Below are positions 1 through 5,793 of a DNA stretch of 10,217 bases, piece after piece. Source of the DNA: an uncultured Prevotellaceae bacterium (GTDB lineage: Bacteria; Bacteroidota; Bacteroidia; Bacteroidales; Bacteroidaceae); NCBI GenBank assembly GCA_902775075.1, contig CACYKX010000109.1, forward strand, positions 1 through 10,217. Direction: 5' to 3'. Both the position numbers and the translations under genes were made by a program. Under the pieces are notes generated by a model, which did not search any database, had not been told where the DNA came from, and worked only from the letters and a program-made list of their open reading frames with translations. Each line of letters begins with the position of its first letter. Positions within the stretch are counted from its first letter, which is position 1.

Positions 1-2
1 AA

Positions 3-71
3 GGTGGAAAATGGAGCACTGCCACCATGCTCAAGTACATCGAAGAGCTGGTGACTGTGCTTGGTGTATAG
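3..71 (+). CDS. C-terminal fragment of an unidentified gene, cut by the window edge
   Basis: Frame 3 is open from the window edge to a TAG at 69-71 and gives about 22 residues (GGKWSTATMLKYIEELVTVL, then GV). The other two plus frames in this stretch look less protein-like. The end resembles the short helical tail of many small proteins, but the fragment is too short to name a family. No function is proposed. It could also be a chance open frame, since only 22 codons are visible. Confidence 0.35.
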   Translation, partial: GGKWSTATMLKYIEELVTVLGV

Positions 72-336
72 TGTCTGAAATGGAGGTTTCTTTAATATAA
101 GATGTTCACAATCAGATAGTTACAGAAGATCGCTCAGAATTCAGAAAATCAAGGCAAAAGATGGCTTCGTCGAAAAGAATCGCAAAATAAGGCCCGTTTT
201 TTGTCAGTTTATTCAACAAAGAGAGGGATAAAACAAATAAAAAGTAAGTTCTATTTATGGCTTATGTAACAATACCAACAAGGCAATTGGCATAAGCAAA
301 AGGTTACATAACCGAGGTTTCTTTATCTTTTCCATT
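72..336. other. Non-coding stretch between the 5' fragment and the toxin-antitoxin operon
   Basis: I see no convincing gene here. The stretch is AT-rich. It holds two copies of the 12-mer GAGGTTTCTTTA (83-94 and 314-325, same orientation) and an inverted repeat (262-270 / 303-311) that lies just downstream of the minus-strand antitoxin gene. Confidence 0.6.
262..311 (-). terminator. Inverted repeat 3' of the toxin-antitoxin operon, possible terminator
   Basis: TTATGTAAC (262-270) is perfectly complementary to GTTACATAA (303-311), a 9-bp stem with a 32-nt loop. An alternative stem pairs GCTTATG (260-266) with CATAAGC (291-297), and CCAA (275-278) can add pairing to TTGG (287-290). It sits 26 nt beyond the antitoxin stop on the minus strand and is followed on that strand by a T-rich stretch. 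The stem is AT-rich and the loop long, so termination is an inference; an operator or recombination site is equally possible. Confidence 0.3.
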
Positions 337-669
337 TTACCACAATGCAATCTTTTCTGCAATACCCAAATCAAGGGTAGCCGTTGATATACCCAATGCT
401 TGGAATACACGGCTCATGGTTGGTAAGGTGATAACACTTGTACCTTTCTCCAACTTTGAAATTTGAGCACGCTGCACACCGATACGTTCACCAAGTTGTT
501 CTTGCGTGAGGTTTTGTGCCAAACGAGCCTTGCGTATGGCTTCGCCTACAATATAGGCGTTCACATCTTCTTTGAGTTTAGTTTCCATTGCTTCACGCTC
601 TGGGGTTCCTCTTTTACCCCAAAGTTTATCTTTCATATTGTCTGCTGGTATCAATTTCATCTGTGCCAT
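337..669 (-). CDS. higA: XRE-family antitoxin (HigA-type) of a type II toxin-antitoxin pair
   Basis: A 110-residue protein with a Cro/C1-type helix-turn-helix at about residues 42-95: the region around LTQEQLGERIGVQRAQISKL (54-73) gives the two DNA-contacting helices, followed by the typical LPTMSRVFQALG third and fourth helices. The N-terminal ~40 residues are a charged extension, as in HigA/Gp49-associated antitoxins, where this part usually wraps the toxin. The ATG is 4 nt after the toxin stop, giving the toxin-first order usual for HigBA. The family neutralises the partner mRNA interferase and represses its own operon; autoregulation is inferred here. The reading frame is intact although the toxin gene is frameshifted. 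An ATG four codons in (M4) is an alternative start. Confidence 0.88.
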   Translation of the reverse strand: MAQMKLIPADNMKDKLWGKRGTPEREAMETKLKEDVNAYIVGEAIRKARLAQNLTQEQLGERIGVQRAQISKLEKGTSVITLPTMSRVFQALGISTATLDLGIAEKIALW

Positions 670-673
670 AATG

Positions 674-1017
674 CTATTTATTTTTATTATTAAAGTACTC
701 TTTTCTTATTTCTTCTGCTTTGGCAATTTCCTTTAGTGGTGTCTTCTGAGTTTTCTTGACTATGCCATGTGTGGCAATAACCAAAGCCTCTTCCTCAGTA
801 TCCCAAAAGGAGAAAAGCCTGTAGGATATACCATTGTAGAGAGTGCGAAACTCCCATATCTCGGTATTCTCCAGTTTCTTGAAGATGTCTACTTTCATCA
901 CTCCTTCCTCAACCTTGAAGATGTTGTAGTATATCTTCTGCTGAGCTTTGAATGGCTGCGCATCCAAAAAGCTTGTGCTTCTTCTGTCAACACTACTTTT
1001 AGCTTGTTGATGGCCAT
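674..1017 (-). pseudogene. higB: Frameshifted HigB-like toxin (RelE/ParE superfamily, phage Gp49-like)
   Basis: The toxin is split over two frames. It begins at ATG 1017-1015 and reads MAINKLKVVLTEEAQAF, then runs into a wrong frame. The rest (LDAQPFKAQQK... to ...IRKEYF, stop 674-676) is in another frame. The switch is in the T run read at 970-966 (five A on the plus strand): a sixth T would give GCT TTT TTG GAT (A-F-L-D) and a continuous protein of about 114 residues, the usual size for Gp49-like toxins. The hallmark tail ATHGIVKKTQKTPLKEIAKA is present. Family members are ribosome-dependent mRNA interferases. The only start for the downstream frame alone is a TTG inside the -7 box, so it is probably not translated. 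The cause may be a true inactivating deletion, slippage-mediated expression or a sequencing error. Confidence 0.85.
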
Positions 1018-1036
1018 TTTGTTTTGAATTATGGTA

Positions 1037-1044
1037 CAAAGATA
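1037..1044 (-). promoter_or_regulatory. Bacteroidota -7 promoter box for the toxin-antitoxin operon
   Basis: Minus-strand TATCTTTG matches the Bacteroidota primary-sigma -7 consensus TAnnTTTG exactly. Transcription would start near 1030, about 13 nt before the toxin ATG at 1017. I see no clear TTTG/TTG -33 element at the normal distance upstream. Confidence 0.6.
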
Positions 1045-1112
1045 ATGCTTTGTTTCCAAACAGCGATACAGAATTCGGTTTTTCGTCAAATCAGACCTCA
1101 TTTTTAACACTC

Positions 1113-1308
1113 TCACGACTTGATAGTATCAGAGCCTCGCTGATTGTACCTGTCTATGACCTGCTCTTCGGCACGGAACATGCGCACGTAAAGTCCGTGA
1201 GCCTCGATATTGTCCAACATGCGGTCCAGCTCCTCCACCTGCTCAAACTTGACTGGAAATTCTACACATGTCACAACTCTGAGTAACTTGTTGTTCCTCA
1301 GAGACTTA
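1113..1308 (-). pseudogene. Orphan C-terminal coding remnant, family not recognised
   Basis: Minus-strand translation ending at TGA 1115-1113 gives a clearly protein-like stretch of about 60 residues with regularly spaced charged and hydrophobic positions: ...LLRVVTCVEFPVKFEQVEEL, then DRMLDNIEAHGLYVRMFRAE, then EQVIDRYNQRGSDTIKS. There is no start codon before it: upstream the frame runs into a T tract (about 1309-1318) where homology appears to break off. It therefore looks like the 3' end of a gene whose 5' part was lost at that junction. I cannot name the family. The plus-strand frame opposite it (1050-1286) is the shadow of this remnant. An alternative is that it is a chance frame, but the composition argues against that. 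Confidence 0.5.
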
Positions 1309-1317
1309 TAAAAAAAA

Positions 1318-1838
1318 AGATTAATATCAAATTACACGCTAATAACCACTCAGCATGGAGCCATCAAAGGTAAAACTCAAAAGTCTCAATTCATATTCTA
1401 CTCTCTCGACGCCATCATCACTGTCGGCTATCGTGTCAATTCCATCAAAGACACGAAGTTCCACCAGTGGACAACATTGGTATTAAAAAAGTATATCACT
1501 AAAGGATTTGCCCTTGGTGACGAACGACTCAAGCAAGGTACCGCCGTCTTCGGTAAAGAGTATTTTCGAGAACTCTTTGAGGAAGAACGCTACATCCGTG
1601 CCAGCGAGTGCCGTATCTGACAGATTATTGACATTGACATCTACATGGAATGCAGCAATGACTACAACAAGGCCTCGCCGACGACACACGAGTTCTATGC
1701 CATGATTCAGAATCGGTTTCATTAAGCCATCACGGGCATGCCGCCGACTGAAATTGTTTATACACGGGCAGACCATATAAAAATCACATGGGCTTGACTA
1801 CATGGAAGCATGCCCCTGACTACCATGTATACGCATGA
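1318..1838 (+). pseudogene. rhuM: Decayed rhuM-family gene (two stops, one frameshift, 5' and 3' ends lost)
   Basis: Frame 1 reads TTQHGAIKGKTQ..., then FYSLDAIITVGYRVNS (about 1394-1441), FHQWTTLVLKKYITKGFALG and DERLKQG, the core signature of RhuM/virulence-associated proteins (DAIIxVGYRVxS, FRxWAxxxLxxYxxKGFxxDDERLK). It is interrupted by TGA (1618-1620) and TAA (1723-1725); between and after these the family pattern continues (EFYAMIQNRFH, then AITGMPPTEIVYTRAD). After about 1782 it shifts to frame 3, which carries MGLTTWKHAPD (from 1788) and ends at TGA 1836-1838. Intact relatives are roughly 330 residues; the N-terminal third and the C-terminal end are missing here. RhuM genes travel in islands, often beside toxin-antitoxin or restriction genes; their molecular role is poorly known. 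Open frames on other registers across 1483-1776 are shadows. Confidence 0.85.
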
Positions 1839-1930
1839 AGGCCGATACCATGCAGTATGTACCATATTCAGTGCTGAGAACAGTACCACTTGAGCTTCAT
1901 CATCAGCTTTTTATTCCCAACTTGGCGCAT

Positions 1931-3775
1931 TTAATCCAAGCCACTATCGAAATAGAAAAATATCTTACACAAATGAAAATTAGACATGTCCATATATTTT
2001 TTTATGCTTAAAGGCATAAACATCTTGGATTCCGATGGTAAATTCCCAAATATATAGTCGATATTATTGATACTCTCTGGTATAAATATCATTTTTAAAC
2101 TAATACAATCATAAAAGGCGAAAATTCCTATCTCTTCTAAACTATCAGGTAAGAAAACGCTTTGCAATACCGTGCAACCGTAAAAGGCATTGTTTCCAAT
2201 GGTAATTAAACTTTCAGAAAAAGAAACACCCTTTAAGGCCGTACAACCTTCAAAGGCCGAGCTTCCTATTTCATTTATACTATTAGGTAAGGATATATTC
2301 TGAAGAGCAGTGCAATTTTCAAAAGTCGAACTTTTTATTTGAGAAATGGACTCAGGAAGTTGAATGAGCCTCAACGAAGAACAATCCGAAAATGCACAGG
2401 AACCAATACATTCTAAGCTGTTCGGCAAATTAATTGTTGATAGCGCATGACAACAAGAAAATGCTCCATGACCAATTTCTTTTAAGGAATCGGGTAAAGA
2501 AACACTTTCTAAAGAAATGCATTCAAAAAAAGAAGAGTCTTCAATCTTTAGTACACCAGTTGGTATAAAAATCCGTTTAATATAACTATTGCCATAAAAT
2601 GCTGAACTTTTAATAGCCTGCAATCCTTTTTTTAAATGAATTTCTTTTCTATTACTAAAACTATGAATCAAATTTCTTTTCTCTCTGTCATAGAGAATAT
2701 CATCTTCGATAACAAAGTCTTTGCTTCTGTTTATGATTTTGCATTCGCTCCCTAGAAAAGGCCAATCTCCTAAAACTTTTAGTGTAGGAGGAAAGGTAAA
2801 TGATTTGAGAGAAGTACAATCCATAAAAGCAGAAGAGCCAATAGCATATAGACCAGTATTCTGGCGGACTGACTTTAAATTATCACATTCGCAAAAAGCA
2901 AATTCTGAAATTGTAGTCAAACTGTCAGGTAGAGCAATTGACTCTATAACACTATTGCTTCTAAAAGCAGAATGTAAAATGGAAACTACTCCAGAATCCA
3001 AAGAAATCGAAGAAGATAGACTGCATGAAGAAATGAGAGCCTTCTTCTTCCCATCATACAAAATATTATCTTTAACTAAGAAAGTGTTTGATCTGCTGAT
3101 AATTTTACAAGCACAACCTACAAAAGGATTTTTACCAATAGTCGTAACGCTTGACGGAATAATAATCTCTTCAAGAGATACACAATTATTAAATGCGAAG
3201 TCTTCTATTGTAGTTACACCCTCAGGTATTACGACACTCACCAAGTTCGTTTTTCCAGAAAAGGCATAGGCTCTGATTATTTTCGTTTCACTTCTAACTT
3301 TATATGTATAAAAGTTCCCTTCATCCGTTGCTAATAATTCTCTGCCATCTGGAGAATAATCACCATCGTTATCGTCTAAGTCGGAAAAAACACCTAACCT
3401 AGAGTCCAAATCTATATCATTTGTAGAAATAGATAGAACGTCTTCTAAACCAAATAAATCTTCTATATTATAATAATTAGCTAAATTGTAAATCATATCA
3501 GCAGGATCTAACTGCTTGAATTCTATGTAATCCAAATTTTCTTGGCGTAAGAATTTGGCAAGGTCTGACTGAGCAAAAATATCCTCTAAGAAAATATCTC
3601 TACTAATCTCAAAAAAAAGACATGCGCTATCATCGTCACAATCAGGAGCTAAAACTTGATATACAAGAGGATTTCTGCAGGCTATTCGATAGGCAACACA
3701 ATCCTCTCTAACAGAATCATAAGGATTCTTATTATAAGCACCAAGCCAGCCATATTTTGAAGCGTCCTTATACAT
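1931..3775 (-). CDS. BspA-type leucine-rich repeat (LRR_5) protein without a signal peptide
   Basis: A 614-residue protein. Residues 1 to ~150 are a non-repeat, acidic N-terminal domain (aspartate-rich around 115-143, ending in an SPDGRELLAT turn). From ~165 to ~590 there are well over a dozen LRR_5 repeats of about 23 residues with the pattern AFxxCxxLxxIxLPxSLxxIGxx, e.g. residues 415-560. Residues ~216-270 and ~336-392 are two copies of a variant module carrying PFxGxxCKII and DxILYDxxKxxLI. There is no N-terminal hydrophobic stretch, lipobox or C-terminal sorting domain, so it is likely cytoplasmic, unlike the surface BspA proteins that use the same repeat. LRR_5 repeats normally bind other proteins; the partner is unknown. 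The start is supported by an in-frame TAA four codons upstream and a -7 box at 3819-3826. Low GC suggests acquisition. Confidence 0.9.
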   Translation of the reverse strand: MYKDASKYGWLGAYNKNPYDSVREDCVAYRIACRNPLVYQVLAPDCDDDSACLFFEISRDIFLEDIFAQSDLAKFLRQENLDYIEFKQLDPADMIYNLANYYNIEDLFGLEDVLSISTNDIDLDSRLGVFSDLDDNDGDYSPDGRELLATDEGNFYTYKVRSETKIIRAYAFSGKTNLVSVVIPEGVTTIEDFAFNNCVSLEEIIIPSSVTTIGKNPFVGCACKIISRSNTFLVKDNILYDGKKKALISSCSLSSSISLDSGVVSILHSAFRSNSVIESIALPDSLTTISEFAFCECDNLKSVRQNTGLYAIGSSAFMDCTSLKSFTFPPTLKVLGDWPFLGSECKIINRSKDFVIEDDILYDREKRNLIHSFSNRKEIHLKKGLQAIKSSAFYGNSYIKRIFIPTGVLKIEDSSFFECISLESVSLPDSLKEIGHGAFSCCHALSTINLPNSLECIGSCAFSDCSSLRLIQLPESISQIKSSTFENCTALQNISLPNSINEIGSSAFEGCTALKGVSFSESLITIGNNAFYGCTVLQSVFLPDSLEEIGIFAFYDCISLKMIFIPESINNIDYIFGNLPSESKMFMPLSIKKYMDMSNFHLCKIFFYFDSGLD

Positions 3776-3818
3776 AATCAGAATTTACAATTAATAAGAT
3801 TAACGACCATAGATTCTA

Positions 3819-3826
3819 CAAAGATA
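3819..3826 (-). promoter_or_regulatory. Bacteroidota -7 promoter box for the LRR gene
   Basis: Minus-strand TATCTTTG is an exact match to TAnnTTTG. Transcription would start near 3812, leaving a leader of about 36 nt before the ATG at 3775. No convincing -33 TTTG is visible. Confidence 0.6.
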
Positions 3827-3933
3827 TAAAAAACACGGCTATCTACTATATTAATTCCACTTTTTTATCATACCCAATGCTAAAAAAATAGTATTCATTT
3901 CTATCATCATCCCTAGTCAAGAGAAATTCCGTT

Positions 3934-3974
3934 AGGACGTAAGGAGATGACGGATATCCTCAAGGACGTAAGGA
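3934..3974. repeat. Pair of 12-bp direct repeats flanking a palindrome
   Basis: AGGACGTAAGGA occurs at 3934-3945 and again at 3963-3974, 29 nt start to start, with GGATATCC (3952-3959) between them. The arrangement could be a binding-site pair for a regulator of the divergent genes, but the distance to either promoter is over 100 nt and nothing else supports that. Confidence 0.45.
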
Positions 3975-3986
3975 AATTGAAAATGG

Positions 3987-4097
3987 CTAGAACACTGTGG
4001 AAATATTATAATTCTTAGGCAAATTATTGAGCACATCTTCAGGAAGCATAATTTCACAATCGGCTGTTGAAAGTGGTTGTTCACGTAGAATATTCTC
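3987..4097 (-). pseudogene. Possible C-terminal coding remnant
   Basis: Between a stop at 4100-4098 and TAG 3989-3987 the minus strand encodes about 36 residues including EQPLSTADCEIMLPEDVLNN, then LPKNYNISTVF. The composition is protein-like, and there is no start codon suited to an independent gene. It may be the tail of a lost gene, or a chance frame: 36 open codons is not improbable in itself. No family is recognised. Confidence 0.25.
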
Positions 4098-4203
4098 CTA
4101 TATTCTTAATACCCCATCTATGATGGGTAGGAGAAAGAGACTTGGAGCCTTGTTTGGCCTCCTACCGCGCATGGCGCGGATATAAAGAATATCGAAGAAT
4201 ATT
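4089..4203. other. Large inverted repeat able to fold as a four-way junction (structured RNA or cruciform candidate)
   Basis: Arms 4089-4111 and 4181-4203 pair at 20 of 23 positions. Inside, three stems abut one another: CCCATC/GATGGG (4113-4118/4122-4127, 3-nt loop), TAGGAG/CTCCTA (4128-4133/4159-4164, extendable by GCC/GGC at 4147-4149/4156-4158), and CCGCGC/GCGCGG (4165-4170/4174-4179, 3-nt loop). Only 4112 and 4180 are left unpaired at the junction. TTCTCCTA (4093-4100) can alternatively pair with TAGGAGAA (4128-4135), so a switch between folds is possible. Strand is undetermined because the pairing is largely Watson-Crick. A second small hairpin follows at 4202-4219. No Bacteroidota -7 box was found directly before it on either strand. 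Confidence 0.6.
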
Positions 4204-4219
4204 GAAGTAAAAACTTCAA
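4202..4219 (+). terminator. Small AT-rich hairpin followed by a T/C-rich run
   Basis: TTGAAGT (4202-4208) pairs with ACTTCAA (4213-4219) around a 4-nt A loop, followed by CTTTCTTCT. It could end a plus-strand transcript from the structured element, but the stem is weak, and its first bases are shared with the outer arm of that element. Confidence 0.3.
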
Positions 4220-4297
4220 CTTTCTTCTAACAATAGAAATATTAATCAAGTTCACAAATTACATTAGCAAAGAATGGCAAGTCACAATTATTTTTCA

Positions 4298-4305
4298 TAT
4301 CTTTG
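4298..4305 (+). promoter_or_regulatory. Bacteroidota -7 promoter box for the GIY-YIG gene
   Basis: TATCTTTG matches TAnnTTTG exactly. Transcription would begin near 4312 with a leader of about 69 nt. No clear -33 element is visible. Confidence 0.6.
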
Positions 4306-4380
4306 CAAAGTTGAGTGGGTCTGTACAAGATCTACTTCGAATTACATATTATAAAACAATAATACCAAAGGGAAAACAAT

Positions 4381-5205
4381 ATGGGTAAAACCATTACAAC
4401 ATACTTGATGACTGGCGACCCTAAAGGAGCTCAATATGTGCTTATCAGTAATAGGGTCTGTAAGATGATTATGATACCACGATCCGAGCTTTCTACAGTA
4501 TATGAGAGGGAAGAGTTGAAAACGCCATCCTTCTATATACTTCTTGGACAGGACGAAGATGCTAACCCTATGGCATATATTGGGCAAACGGAAGATTTTA
4601 CAGAAAGGGTCCGACAACACGACAATAATAAGAAGTTCTGGAATAAAGCCATTATCTTCATTTCTATTGGTGGTGCCATGACTAAAGCTGATGTGGAATA
4701 CTTGGAATACAAAGGCTATCAGCTTGCAAACAAAGTGAAACGTTATAACCTCACGGAGAATAAGCAGGAGCCAAAACAACCACATCTCCCCGAACATCAG
4801 CAGGACGCTATGGACGACTTTTTTGAGGATTGCAAGTTCTTGACTTCTTTTATTGGATGTAACCTGTTCGAGGAAGAGAAAAAGGAAGATGCTACAGGAC
4901 AATTGACCTTCTATCTCTCTCGCAAAAATTGTAATGCCAAAGGGGTATATTCTTCCGAAGGAATGACCGTACTTAGAGACAGTCATATCGTTAAAGAATG
5001 CGCACCAAGTTATAAGAATCGCTCTAAACGTACGGAATGGGTGAAGAAATATGCTTATGAGAAGAATGGAGAACTGTTCCTTAAAAGCGACTATTCATTT
5101 GATAGTCCCAGTACAGCCTCTTCGTATTGCCTTGGATGCTCCAGTAATGGATGGACAGAATGGAAGACTGATGATAAACGCAGTTTGGATTCTATATTCC
5201 GTTAA
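4381..5205 (+). CDS. GIY-YIG domain protein with C-terminal DUF4357
   Basis: A 274-residue protein. The GIY-YIG core lies at about residues 49-120: SFYILLG (50-56) stands where GIY is usual, keeping Tyr52; AYIGQT (66-71) is the YIG element; the catalytic arginine is probably Arg76 in FTERVRQH; FWNKAIIFIS and the acidic VEYLEYKG helix (105-112) supply the metal-binding glutamate. A linker with charged helices leads to DUF4357 at about 200-274, with the family's NGWTEWK near 256-262 and a short end. GIY-YIG proteins cut DNA; members with DUF4357 are common in accessory DNA and their role is not settled. The ATG has an AAAGGG motif (4367-4372) 8 nt upstream, unusual in a phylum that rarely uses Shine-Dalgarno pairing. 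A small membrane-protein gene follows after 63 nt. Confidence 0.88.
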   Translation: MGKTITTYLMTGDPKGAQYVLISNRVCKMIMIPRSELSTVYEREELKTPSFYILLGQDEDANPMAYIGQTEDFTERVRQHDNNKKFWNKAIIFISIGGAMTKADVEYLEYKGYQLANKVKRYNLTENKQEPKQPHLPEHQQDAMDDFFEDCKFLTSFIGCNLFEEEKKEDATGQLTFYLSRKNCNAKGVYSSEGMTVLRDSHIVKECAPSYKNRSKRTEWVKKYAYEKNGELFLKSDYSFDSPSTASSYCLGCSSNGWTEWKTDDKRSLDSIFR

Positions 5206-5268
5206 GGAAGGGATCTACGAGCAAGCCTTTGTTTCTATGAACGCATCCACTTCGAGGGTATAACAACA

Positions 5269-5736
5269 ATGCTAAAAGATATAACGAGCATGAAATACAA
5301 GAAAATCACCTTTCAAAATTCCAGCCCGCTGACTTTAAAGGACAAGATAGCCTTTTATTTAGTCGGAGTGATGCTGATCGCCGCAGGTATTTTCTTTCTT
5401 GTCTGTGACCTGACACACGCTGTTGTCGAGGGAAGAAAGATTGCTGTGGAATGCTTGATGATAATAGGAGGTGGAGCGGTGATAACCGGAATGTATTTCA
5501 GAAAGCGCATTCCTGAGATGGTGAAGTTTTATATCTCTTGGATAGGAATGACTGGCGTGTCTATCGCCTTGATGCTCGCCCAGCATGGTACTTATAGATA
5601 CAGTCCTACAACACTTCATGTCATAGGATTCATCGGAACTATATTTTTCGGAGGCGTCGGACTTTGGATAATCTTCAACGATTGCATGTATCGCCTGAAA
5701 CACAGAGAAGACGACAAAGACCAAGAGAGCGATTGA
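5269..5736 (+). CDS. Small four-helix integral membrane protein, hypothetical
   Basis: A 155-residue protein with four hydrophobic segments at about residues 27-47, 57-77, 86-104 and 116-136, a basic N-terminus (MKYKK from residue 8) and a highly charged C-terminal tail (residues 142-155, rich in Asp, Glu, Lys and Arg). I recognise no family. It follows the GIY-YIG gene by 63 nt on the same strand, with no -7 box seen between them, so cotranscription is likely but a shared function is not shown. ATG 5269 is the first start; ATG 5290 (MKYKKITF) is a credible alternative. The gene ends convergently with the core operon, and an 11-bp inverted repeat overlaps its stop codon. Confidence 0.75.
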   Translation: MLKDITSMKYKKITFQNSSPLTLKDKIAFYLVGVMLIAAGIFFLVCDLTHAVVEGRKIAVECLMIIGGGAVITGMYFRKRIPEMVKFYISWIGMTGVSIALMLAQHGTYRYSPTTLHVIGFIGTIFFGGVGLWIIFNDCMYRLKHREDDKDQESD

Positions 5737-5781
5737 CAATCAAGGCCAAGTTTCGCCATGCCTCTTCCCAGTCAATCGCTC
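5727..5781. repeat. 11-bp inverted repeat between convergent genes
   Basis: GAGCGATTGAC (5727-5737, covering the TGA stop of the membrane-protein gene) is the exact reverse complement of GTCAATCGCTC (5771-5781), separated by 33 nt. The second arm lies 13 nt beyond the stop of the minus-strand membrane-protein gene. A bidirectional terminator is possible, though there is no T run on either side. It also marks the change from AT-rich to GC-rich DNA. Confidence 0.5.
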
Positions 5782-5793
5782 AGGAAGCAAGGA

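Larger units (their letters stand above)
3827..4297. other. Divergent intergenic region with repeats, a structured element and a possible gene remnant
   Basis: This AT-rich stretch separates the two divergent promoters. It contains a 12-bp direct repeat AGGACGTAAGGA (3934-3945 and 3963-3974) flanking the palindrome GGATATCC (3952-3959), a possible coding remnant on the minus strand (3987-4097), and the strongly self-complementary element at 4089-4203. I find no convincing intact gene. Confidence 0.6.

Noticed and set aside
1483..1776. Open frames on the minus strand and in another plus frame (1508-1705) over the rhuM remnant
   Set aside because: The family signature is in plus frame 1; these registers are open only because the true frame has decayed and do not resemble a protein family.
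4342..4986. 214-codon minus-strand open frame opposite the GIY-YIG gene
   Set aside because: The plus strand encodes a recognisable GIY-YIG and DUF4357 protein with a promoter and ribosome site; the antisense frame is a shadow.
5051..5263. Plus-strand 70-codon frame running past the end of the GIY-YIG gene, possible frameshifted extension
   Set aside because: The GIY-YIG protein already ends with a normal DUF4357 C-terminus, so no extension is needed.
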